From Synchiropus splendidus (Eukaryota > Chordata > Actinopteri > Syngnathiformes > Callionymidae), in the NCBI RefSeq assembly GCF_027744825.2, contig NW_026527054.1, forward strand, positions 1,302,001-1,366,000: DNA of 64,000 bases. Reading direction: 5' to 3'. Position 1 is the stretch's first letter, and every line of letters begins with the position of its first letter. The position numbers and the translations under genes are program-made. This document shows positions 52,901 to 64,000 of the stretch, one piece after another. The notes beneath the pieces were generated by a model. It had not been told where the DNA came from and searched no databases. It worked only from the letters and a program-made list of their open reading frames with translations.

Positions 52901-55900
52901 TGGCACAATGCACAAAAACGCTTTTCAGCCTGAGATAAGGTGGGTTTCGGAACGCCAAACATAAAAGTGTTGATAACTTTTGAAAAACACTTCAGACAGC
53001 TTAGATTTGATGTGCAACTTCTAGAAAGACCCTTTCTGCTATAGTGGGAGGTTAAAATTTCATGTTCTGAAGCTTCCCTGAAAAGTTATGGCACAATGCA
53101 CAAAAACGCTTTTCAGCCTGAGATAAGGTGGGTTTCGGAACGCCAAACATAAAAGTGTTAATAACTTTGGAAAAACACTTCAGACAGTTTAGATTTGATG
53201 TGCAACTACTAGAAAGACCCTTTCTGCTATAGTGGGAAGTTAAAATTTCATGTTCTGAAGCTTTCCTGAAAAGTTATGGCACAATGCACAAAAACGCTTT
53301 TCAGCCTGAGATAAGGTGGGTTTCGGAACGCCAAACATAAAAGTGTTGATAACTTTTGAAAAACACTTCAGACAGCTTAGATTTGATGTGCAACTACTAG
53401 AAAGACCCTTTCTGCTATAGTGGGAGGTTAAAATTTCATGTTCTGAAGCTTCCCTGAAAAGTTATGGCACAATGCACAAAAACGCTTTTCAGCCTGAGAT
53501 AAGGTGGGTTTCGGAACGCCAAACATAAAAGTGTTAATAACTTTGGAAAAACACTTCAGACAGTTTAGATTTGATGTGCAACTACTAGAAAGACCCTTTC
53601 TGCTATAGTGGGAGGTTAAAAATTCATGTTCTGAAGCTTCCCTGAAAAGTTATGACACAATGCACAAAAACGCTTTTCAGCCTGAGATAAGGTGGGTTTC
53701 GGAACGCCAAACATAAAAGTGTTAATAACTTTGGAAAAACACTTCAGACAGTTTAGATTTGATGTGCAACTACTAGAAAGACCCTTTCTGCTATAGTGGG
53801 AGGTTAAAATTTCATGTTCTGAAGCTTCCCTGAAAAGTTATGGCACAATGCGTAAAAACGCTTTTCAGCCTGAGATAAGGTGGGTTTCGGAACGCCAAAC
53901 ATAAAAGTGTTGATAACTTTTGAAAAACACTTCAGACAGCTTAGAAGTGATGTGCAACTACTAGAAAGACCCTTTCTGCTATAGTGGGAGGTTAAAATTT
54001 CATGTTCTGAAGCTTCCCTGAAAAGTTATGGCACAATGCACAAAAACGCTTTTCAGCCTGAGATAAGGTGGGTTTCGGAACGCCAAACATAAAAGTGTTA
54101 ATAACTTTGGAAAAACACTTCAGACAGTTTAGATTTGATGTGCAACTACTAGAAAGACCCTTTCTGCTATAGTGGGAGGTTAAAATTTCATGTTCTGAAG
54201 CTTCCCTGAAAAGTTATGGCACAATGCACAAAAACGCTTTTCAGCCTGAGATAAGGTGGGTTTCGGAACGCCAAACATAAAAGTGTTAATAACTTTGGAA
54301 AAACACTTCAGACAGTTTAGATTTGATGTGCAACTACTAGAAAGACCCTTTCTGCTATAGTGGGAGGTTAAAATTTCATGTTCTGAAGCTTTCCTGAAAA
54401 GTTATGGCACAATGCACAAAAACGCTTTTCAGCCTGAGATAAGGTGGGTTTCGGAACGCCAAACATAAAAGTGTTGATAACTTTTGAAAAACACTTCAGA
54501 CAGCTTAGATTTGATGTGCAACTACTAGAAAGACGCTTTCTGCTATAGTGGGAGGTTAAAATTTCATGTTCTGAAGCTTCCCTGAAAAGTTATGGCACAA
54601 TGCACAAAAACGCTTTTCAGCCTGAGATAAGGTGGGTTTCGGAACGCCAAACAAAAAAGTGTTAATAACTTTGGAAAAACACTTCAGACAGTTTAGATTT
54701 GATGTGCAACTACTAGAAAGACCCTTTCTGCTATAGTGGGAGGTTAAAATTTCATGTTCTGAAGCTTCCCTGAAAAGTTATGGCACAATGCACAAAAACG
54801 CTTTTCAGCCTGAGATAAGGTGGGTTTCGGAACGCCAAACATAAAAGTGTTAATAACTTTGGAAAAACACTTCAGACAGTTTAGATTTGATGTGCAACTA
54901 CTAGAAAGACCCTTTCTGCTATAGTGGGAGGTTAAAATTTCATGTTCTGAAGCTTCCCTGAAAAGTTATGGCACAATGCACAAAAACGCTTTTCAGCCTG
55001 AGATAAGGTGGGTTTCGGAACGCCAAACATAAAAGTGTTAATAACTTTGGAAAAACACTTCAGACAGTTTAGATTTGATGTGCAACTACTAGAAAGACCC
55101 TTTCTGCTATAGTGGGAGGTTAAAATTTCATGTTCTGAAGCTTTCCTGAAAAGTTATGGCACAATGCACAAAAACGCTTTTCAGCCTGAGATAAGGTGGG
55201 TTTCGGAACGCCAAACATAAAAGTGTTGATAACTTTTGAAAAACACTTCAGACAGCTTAGATTTGATGTGCAACTACTAGAAAGACCCTTTCTGCTATAG
55301 TGGGAGGTTAAAATTTCATGTTCTGAAGCTTTCCTGAAAAGTTATGGCACAATGCACAAAAACGCTTTTCAGCCTGAGATAAGGTGGGTTTCGGAACGCC
55401 AAACATAAAAGTGTTGATAACTTTTGAAAAACACTTCAGACAGCTTAGATTTGATGTGCAACTTCTAGAAAGACCCTTTCTGCTATAGTGGGAGGTTAAA
55501 ATTTCATGTTCTGAAGCTTCCCTGAAAAGTTATGGCACAATGCACAAAAACGCTTTTCAGCCTGAGATAAGGTGGGTTTCGGAACGCCAAACATAAAAGT
55601 GTTAATAACTTTGGAAAAACACTTCAGACAGTTTAGATTTGATGTGCAACTACTAGAAAGACCCTTTCTGCTATAGTGGGAGGTTAAAAATTCATGTTCT
55701 GAAGCTTCCCTGAAAAGTTATGACACAATGCACAAAAACGCTTTTCAGCCTGAGATAAGGTGGGTTTCGGAACGCCAAACATAAAAGTGTTAATAACTTT
55801 GGAAAAACACTTCAGACAGTTTAGATTTGATGTGCAACTACTAGAAAGACCCTTTCTGCTATAGTGGGAGGTTAAAATTTCATGTTCTGAAGCTTCCCTG

Positions 55901-57267
55901 AAAAGTTATGGCACAATGCGTAAAAACGCTTTTCAGCCTGAGATAAGGTGGGTTTCGGAACGCCAAACATAAAAGTGTTGATAACTTTTGAAAAACACTT
56001 CAGACAGCTTAGATTTGATGTGCAACTACTAGAAAGACCCTTACTGCTATAGTGAGAGGTTAAAATTTCATGTTCTGAAGCTTCCCTGAAAAGTTATGGC
56101 ACAATGCACAAAAACGCTTTTCAGCCTGAGATAAGGTGGGTTTCGGAACGCCAAACATAAAAGTGTTAATAACTTTGGAAAAACACTTCAGACAGTTTAG
56201 ATTTGATGTGCAACTACTAGAAAGACCCTTTCTGCTATAGTGGGAGGTTAAAATTTCATGTTCTGAAGCTTCCCTGAAAAGTTATGGCACAATGCATAAA
56301 AACGCTTTTCAGCCTGAGATAAGGTGGGTTTCGGAACGCCAAACATAAAAGTGTTAATAACTTTGGAAAAACACTTCAGACAGTTTAGATTTGATGTGCA
56401 ACTACTAGAAAGACCCTTTCTGCTATAGTGGGAGGTTAAAATTTCATGTTCTGAAGCTTTCCTGAAAAGTTATGGCACAATGCACAAAAACGCTTTTCAG
56501 CCTGAGATAAGGTGGGTTTCGGAACGCCAAACATAAAAGTGTTGATAACTTTTGAAAAACACTTCAGACAGCTTAGATTTGATGTGCAACTACTAGAAAG
56601 ACGCTTTCTGCTATAGTGGGAGCTTAAAATTTCATGTTCTGAAGCTTCCCTGAAAAGTTATGGCACAATGCACAAAAACGCTTTTCAGCCTGAGATAAGG
56701 TGGGTTTCGGAACGCCAAACATAAAAGTGTTGATAACTTTTGAAAAACACTTCAGACAGCTTAGATTTGATGTGCAACTTCTAGAAAGACCCTTTCTGCT
56801 ATAGTGGGAGGTTAAAATTTCATGTTCTGAAGCTTCCCTGAAAAGTTATGGCACAATGCACAAAAACGCTTTTCAGCCTGAGATAAGGTGGGTTTCGGAA
56901 CGCCAAACATAAAAGTGTTAATAACTTTGGAAAAACACTTCAGACAGTTTAGATTTGATGTGCAACTACAAGAAAGACCCTTTCTGCTATAGTGGGAGGT
57001 TAAAATTTCATGTTCTGAAGCTTTCCTGAAAAGTTATGGCACAATGCACAAAAACGCTTTTCAGCCTGAGATAAGGTGGGTTTCGGAACGCCAAACATAA
57101 AAGTGTTGATAACTTTTGAAAAACACTTCAGACAGCTTAGATTTGATGTGCAACTACTAGAAAGACCCTTTCTGCTATAGTGGGAGGTTAAAATTTCATG
57201 TTCTGAAGCTTTCCTGAAAAGTTATGGCACAATGCACAAAAACGCTTTTCAGCCTGAGATAAGGTGG
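49936..57267. repeat. 20-monomer higher-order repeat, two copies
   Basis: Unit 1 (49936-53695) and unit 2 (53696 to about 57267) match at an offset of 3,760 bp (20 x 188). Each divides into an 11-mer and a 9-mer sub-block, ending in the GACAC variant in unit 1 (51962, 53654; unit 2 has 55722 and diverges before its second). Diagnostic markers: AGAAGTGATG at 50183/53943, GACGCTTT, GTGAGAGG at about 52291/56051 and GAGCTTAAAA at about 52860/56620. The 11-mer recurs at about 58.4-60.5 kb, and most of the 9-mer at about 61.2-62.5 kb. Confidence 0.85.
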
Positions 57268-60200
57268 GTTTCGGAACGCCAAACATAAAAGTGTTAATAA
57301 CTTTGGAAAAACACTTCAGACAGTTTAGATTTGATGTGCAACTACTAGAAAGACCCTTTCTGCTATAGTGGGAGGTTAAAATTTCATGTTCTGAAGCTTC
57401 CCTGAAAAGTTGTGGCACAATGCACAAAAACGCTTTTCAGTCTGAGATAAGGTGGGTTTCGGAACGCCAAACATGAAAGTGTTAATAACTTTGGAAAAAC
57501 ACTTCAGACAGTTTAGATTTGATGTGCAACTACTAGAAAGACCCTTTCTGCTATAGTGGGAGGTTAAAATTTCATGTTCTGAAGCTTTCCTGAAAAGTTA
57601 TGGCACAATGCACAAAAACGCTTTTCAGCCTGAGATAAGGTGGGTTTCGGAACGCCAAACATAAAAGTGTTGATAACTTTTGAAAAACACTTCAGACAGC
57701 TTAGATTTGATGTGCAACTACTAGAAAGACGCTTTCTGCTATAGTGGGAGGTTAAAATTTCATGTTCTGAAGCTTCCCTGAAAAGTTATGGCACAATGCA
57801 CAAAAACGCTTTTCAGCCTGAGATAAGGTGGGTTTCGGAACGCCAAACATAAAAGTGTTAATAACTTTGGAAAAACACTTCAGACAGTTTAGATTTGATG
57901 TGCAACTACTAGAAAGACCCTTTCTGCTATAGTGGGAGGTTAAAATTTCATGTTCTGAAGCTTCCCTGAAAAGTTATGGCACAATGCACAAAAACGCTTT
58001 TCAGCCTGAGATAAGGTGGGTTTCGGAACGCCAAACATAAAAGTGTTAATAACTTTGGAAAAACACTTCAGACAGTTTAGATTTGATGTGCACCTACTAG
58101 AAAGACCCTTTCTGCTATAGTGGGAGGTTAAAATTTTATGTTCTGAAGCTTCCCTGAAAAGTTATGGCACAATGCACAAAAACGCTTTTCAGCCTGAGAT
58201 AAGGTGGGTTTCGGAACGCCAAACATAAAAGTGTTAATAACTTTGGAAAAACACTTCAGACAGTTTAGATTTGATGTGCAACTACTAGAAAGACCCTTTC
58301 TGCTATAGTGGGAGGTTAAAAATTCATGTTCTGAAGCTTCCCTGAAAAGTTATGACACAATGCACAAAAACGCTTTTCAGCCTGAGATAAGGTGGGTTTC
58401 GGAACGCCAAACATAAAAGTGTTAATAACTTTGGAAAAACTCTTCAGACAGTTTAGATTTGATGTGCAACTACTAGAAAGACCCTTTCTGCTATAGTGGG
58501 AGGTTAAAATTTCATGTTCTGAAGCTTCCCTGAAAAGTTATGGCACAATGCGTAAAAACGCTTTTCAGCCTGAGATAAGGTGGGTTTCGGAACGCCAAAC
58601 ATAAAAGTGTTGATAACTTTTGAAAAACACTTCAGACAGCTTAGAAGTGATGTGCAACTACTAGAAAGACCCTTTCTGCTATAGTGGGAGGTTAAAATTT
58701 CATGTTCTGAAGCTTCCCTGAAAAGTTATGGCACAATGCACAAAAACGCTTTTCAGCCTGAGATAAGGTGGGTTTCGGAACGCCAAACATAAAAGTGTTA
58801 ATAACTTTGGAAAAACACTTCAGACAGTTTAGATTTGATGTGCAACTACTAGAAAGACCCTTTCTGCTATAGTGGGAGGTTAAAATTTCATGTTCTGAAG
58901 CTTCCCTGAAAAGTTATGGCACAATGCACAAAAACGCTTTTCAGCCTGAGATAAGGTGGGTTTCGGAACGCCAAACATAAAAGTGTTAATAACTTTGGAA
59001 AAACACTTCAGACAGTTTAGATTTGATGTGCAACTACTAGAAAGACCCTTTCTGCTATAGTGGGAGGTTAAAATTTCATGTTCTGAAGCTTTCCTGAAAA
59101 GTTATGGCACAATGCACAAAAACGCTTTTCAGCCTGAGATAAGGTGGGTTTCGGAACGCCAAACATAAAAGTGTTGATAACTTTTGAAAAACACTTCAGA
59201 CAGCTTAGATTTGATGTGCAACTACTAGAAAGACGCTTTCTGCTATAGTGGGAGGTTAAAATTTCATGTTCTGAAGCTTCCCTGAAAAGTTATGGCACAA
59301 TGCACAAAAACGCTTTTCAGCCTGAGATAAGGTGGGTTTCGGAACGCCAAACATAAAAGTGTTAATAACTTTGGAGAAACACTTCAGACAGTTTAGATTT
59401 GATGTGCAACTACTAGAAAGACCCTTTCTGCTATAGTGGGAGGTTAAAATTTCATGTTCTGAAGCTTCCCTGAAAAGTTATGGCACAATGCACAAAAACG
59501 CTTTTCAGCCTGAGATAAGGTGGGTTTCGGAACGCCAAACATAAAAGTGTTAATAACTTTGGAAAAACACTTCAGACAGTTTAGATTTGATGTGCAACTA
59601 CTAGAAAGACCCTTTCTGCTATAGTGGGAGGTTAAAATTTCATGTTCTGAACCTTCCCTGAAAAGTTATGGCACAATGCACAAAAACGCTTTTCAGCCTG
59701 AGATAAGGTGGGTTTCGGAACGCCAAACATAAAAGTGTTAATAACTTTGGAAAAACACTTCAGACAGTTTAGATTTGATGTGCAACTACTAGAAAGACCC
59801 TTTCTGCTATAGTGGGAGGTTAAAATTTCATGTTCTGAAGCTTTCCTGAAAAGTTATGGCACAATGCACAAAAACGCTTTTCAGCCTGAGATAAGGTGGG
59901 TTTCGGAACGCCAAACATAAAAGTGTTGATAACTTTTGAAAAACACTTCAGACAGCTTAGATTTGATGTGCAACTACTAGAAAGACCCTTTCTGCTATAG
60001 TGGGAGGTTAAAATTTCATGTTCTGAAGCTTTCCTGAAAAGTTATGGCACAATGCACAAAAACGCTTTTCAGCCTGAGATAAGGTGGGTTTCGGAACGCC
60101 AAACATAAAAGTGTTGATAACTTTTGAAAAACACTTCAGACAGCTTAGATTTGATGTGCAACTTCTAGAAAGACCCTTTCTGCTATAGTGGGAGGTTAAA

Positions 60201-63200
60201 ATTTCATGTTCTGAAGCTTCCCTGAAAAGTTATGGCACAATGCACAAAAACGCTTTTCAGCCTGAGATAAGGTGGGTTTCGGAACGCCAAACATAAAAGT
60301 GTTAATAACTTTGGAAAAACACTTCAGACAGTTTAGATTTGATGTGCAACTACTAGAAAGACCCTTTCTGCTATAGTGGGAGGTTAAAAATTCATGTTCT
60401 GAAGCTTCCCTGAAAAGTTATGACACAATGCACAAAAACGCTTTTCAGCCTGAGATAAGGTGGGTTTCGGAACGCCAAACATAAAAGTGTTAATAACTTT
60501 GGAAAAACACTTCAGACAGTTTAGATTTGATGTGCAACTACTAGAAAGACCCTTTCTGCTATAGTGGGAGGTTAAAATTTCATGTTCTGAAGCTTCCCTG
60601 AAAAGTTATGGCACAATGCGTAAAAACGCTTTTCAGCCTGAGATAAGGTGGGTTTCGGAACGCCAAACATAAAAGTGTTGATAACTTTTGAAAAACACTT
60701 CAGACAGCTTAGATTTGATGTGCAACTACTAGAAAGACCCTTTCTGCTATAGTGGGAGGTTAAAATTTCATGTTCTGAAGCTTTCCTGAAAAGTTATGGC
60801 ACAATGCACAAAAACGCTTTTCAGCCTGAGATAAGGTGGGTTTCGGAACGCCAAACATAAAAGTGTTGATAACTTTTGAAAAACACTTCAGACAGCTTAG
60901 ATTTGATGTGCAACTTCTAGAAAGACCCTTTCTGCTATAGTGGGAGGTTAAAATTTCATGTTCTGAAGCTTCCCTGAAAAGTTATGGCACAATGCACAAA
61001 AACGCTTTTCAGCCTGAGATAAGGTGGGTTTCGGAACGCCAAACATAAAAGTGTTAATAACTTTGGAAAAACACTTCAGACAGTTTAGATTTGATATGCA
61101 ACTACTAGAAAGACCCTTTCTGCTATAGTGGGAGGTTAAAAATTCATGTTCTGAAGCTTCCCTGAAAAGTTATGACACAATGCACAAAAACGCTTTTCAG
61201 CCTGAGATAAGGTGGGTTTCGGAACGCCAAACATAAAAGTGTTAATAACTTTGGAAAAACACTTCAGACAGTTTAGATTTGATGTGCAACTACTAGAAAG
61301 ACCCTTTCTGCTATAGTGGGAGGTTAAAATTTCATGTTCTGAAGCTTCCCTGAAAAGTTATGGCACAATGCGTAAAAACCCTTTTCAGCCTGAGATAAGG
61401 TGGGTTTCGGAACGCCAAACATAAAAGTGTTGATAACTTTTGAAAAACACTTCAGACAGCTTAGATTTGATGTGCAACTACTAGAAAGACCCTTTCTGCT
61501 ATAGTGAGAGGTTAAAATTTCATGTTCTGAAGCTTCCCTGAAAAGTTATGGCACAATGCACAAAAACGCTTTTCAGCCTGAGATAAGGTGGGTTTCGGAA
61601 CGCCAAACATAAAAGTGTTAATAACTTTGGAAAAACACTTCAGACAGTTTAGATTTGATGTGCAACTACTAGAAAGACCCTTTCTGCTATAGTGGGAGGT
61701 TAAAATTTCATGTTCTGAAGCTTCCCTGAAAAGTTATGGCACAATGCACAAAAACGCTTTTCAGCCTGAGATAAGGTGGGTTTCGGAACGCCAAACATAA
61801 AAGTGTTAATAACTTTGGAAAAACACTTCAGACAGTTTAGATTTGATGTGCAACTACTAGAAAGACCCTTTCTGCTATAGTGGGAGGTTAAAATTTCATG
61901 TTCTGAAGCTTTCCTGAAAAGTTATGGCACAATGCACAAAAACGCTTTTCAGCCTGAGATAAGGTGGGTTTCGGAACGCCAAACATAAAAGTGTTGATAA
62001 CTTTTGAAAAACACTTCAGACAGCTTAGATTTGATGTGCAACTACTAGAAAGACGCTTTCTGCTATAGTGGGAGCTTAAAATTTCATGTTCTGAAGCTTC
62101 CCTGAAAAGTTATGGCACAATGCACAAAAACGCTTTTCAGCCTGAGATAAGGTGGGTTTCGGAACGCCAAACATAAAAGTGTTGATAACTTTTGAAAAAC
62201 ACTTCAGACAGCTTAGATTTGATGTGCAACTTCTAGAAAGACCCTTTCTGCTATAGTGGGAGGTTAAAATTTCATGTTCTGAAGCTTCCCTGAAAAGTTA
62301 TGGCACAATGCACAAAAACGCTTTTCAGCCTGAGATAAGGTGGGTTTCGGAACGCCAAACATGAAAGTGTTAATAACTTTGGAAAAACACTTCAGACAGT
62401 TTAGATTTGATGTGCAACTACTAGAAAGACCCTTTCTGCTATAGTGGGAGGTTAAAATTTCATGTTCTGAAGCTTTCCTGAAAAGTTATGGCACAATGCA
62501 CAAAAACGCTTTTCAGCCTGAGACAAGGTGGGTTTCGGAACGCCAAACATAAAAGTGTTGATAACTTTTGAAAAACACTTCAGACAGCTTAGATTTGATG
62601 TGCAACTACTAGAAAGACCCTTTCTGCTATAGTGGGAGGTTAAAATTTCATGTTCTGAAGCTTTCCTGAAAAGTTATGGCACAATGCACAAAAACGCTTT
62701 TCAGCCTGAGATAAGGTGGGTTTCGGAACGCCAAACATAAAAGTGTTGATAACTTTTGAAAAACACTTCAGACAGCTTAGATTTGATGTGCAACTACTAG
62801 AAAGACCCTTTCTGCTATAGTGGGAGGTTAAAATTTCATGTTCTGAAGCTTTCCTGAAAAGTTATGGCACAATGCACAAAAACGCTTTTCAGCCTGAGAT
62901 AAGGTGGGTTTCGGAACGCCAAACATAAAAGTGTTGATAACTTTTGAAAAACACTTCAGACAGCTTAGATTTGATGTGCAACTTCTAGAAAGACCCTTTC
63001 TGCTATAGTGGGAGGTTAAAATTTCATGTTCTGAAGCTTCCCTGAAAAGTTATGGCACAATGGACAAAAACGCTATTCAGCCTGAGATAAGGTGGGTTTC
63101 GGAACGCCAAACATAAAAGTGTTGATAACTTTTGAAAAACACTTCAGACAGCTTAGATTTGATGTGCAACTACTAGAAAGACCCTTTCTGCTATAGTGGG

Positions 63201-64000
63201 AGGTTAAAATTTCATGTTCTGAAGCTTCCCTGAAAAGTTATGGCACAATGCACAAAAACGCTTTTCAGCCTGAGATAAGGTCGGTTTCGGAACGCCAAAC
63301 ATAAAAGTGTTAATAACTTTGGAAAAACACTTCAGACAGTTTAGATTTGATGTGTAACTACTAGAAAGACCCTTTCTGCTATAGTGGGAGGTTAAAATTT
63401 CATGTTCTGAAGCTTCCCTGAAAAGTTATGGCACAATGCACAAAAACGCTTTTCAGCCTGAGATAAGGTGGGTTTCGGAACGCCAAACATAAAAGTGTTA
63501 ATAACTTTGGAAAAACACTTCAGACAGTTTAGATTTGATGTGCAACTACTAGAAAGACCCTTTCTGCTATAGTGGGAGGTTAAAATTTCATGTTCTGAAG
63601 CTTCCCTGAAAAGTTATAACACAATGCACAAAAACGCTTTTCAGCCTGAGATAAGGTGGGTTTCGGAACGCCAAACATAAAAGTGTTGATAACTTTTGAA
63701 AAACACTTCAGACAGCTTAGATTTGATGTGCAACTACTAGAAAGACCCTTTCTGCTATAGTGGGAGGTTAAAATTTCATGTTCTGAAGCTTCCCTGAAAA
63801 GTTATGGCACAATGCACAAAAACGCTTTTCAGCATGAGATAAGGTGGGTTTCGGAACGCCAAACATAAAAGTGTTGATAACTTTGGAAAAAAACTTCAGA
63901 CAGTTTAGATTTGATGTGCAACTACTAGAAAGACCCTTTCTGCTATAGTGGGAGGTTAAAATTTTATGTTCTGAAGCTTCCCTGAAAAGTTATGGCACAA

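Larger units (their letters stand above)
49893..64000. repeat. 188-bp satellite DNA array, right block
   Basis: Same satellite and orientation as the left block. Monomer starts run from 49936 to 63848 with no net indel (13,912 = 74 x 188), followed by a 153-bp partial at the edge. Composition differs from the left block: monomers with CG at 38-39 are absent, TG at 38-39 with C at 57 is frequent, T at 133 is common, and GT at 157-158 sits on monomers with A at 29 and T at 57. The array continues past the window edge. Confidence 0.98.

Overview
The window is eukaryotic heterochromatin. It is one continuous tandem satellite array with a single 4.24-kb DNA transposon inserted in it. I see no protein-coding gene, tRNA, rRNA or CRISPR array. 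The satellite monomer is exactly 188 bp: 317 complete monomers (one of them split by the transposon) plus a 153-bp partial monomer at the right edge, all head to tail and in one orientation. I do not recognise the satellite family and cannot name the species. Monomer size, homogeneity and higher-order organisation suggest an animal or plant satellite of centromeric or pericentromeric type, in an assembly good enough to resolve it.

Layout: 1-45649 is the left satellite block (242 full monomers and 154 bp of another). 45650-49892 is a foldback-type DNA transposon flanked by a perfect 9-bp target-site duplication. 49893-64000 is the right satellite block. Removing the transposon and one duplication copy restores a monomer of exactly 188 bp in phase with its neighbours. 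Nine paralogous monomers elsewhere in the array carry the same variant without the element and serve as empty sites.

The satellite carries linked single-base variants that define several monomer types. Their order repeats over long distances, so the array is a patchwork of higher-order repeats (HORs) and segmental duplications with offsets of 10, 11, 14, 17, 20, 28, 31 and 50 monomers. The clearest are a perfectly adjacent 17-mer pair (38916-45307) and a 20-mer pair (49936 to about 57267). Monomer types change along the window: the type with CG at monomer positions 38-39 is common up to about 44.9 kb and absent to the right of the transposon.

The transposon has 145-bp terminal inverted repeats (about 9 mismatches by eye). 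Inside them lie two long inverted arms, each a tandem array of a different repeat of about 160 bp (9 clear copies on the left, 12 on the right). The innermost 310 bp of the two arms form a near-perfect palindrome around a loop of about 320 bp. There is no transposase gene, so the element is non-autonomous. The 9-bp duplication with long arms made of tandem repeats fits Foldback/Mutator-like (MuDR/Rehavkus-like) elements; this assignment is inference.
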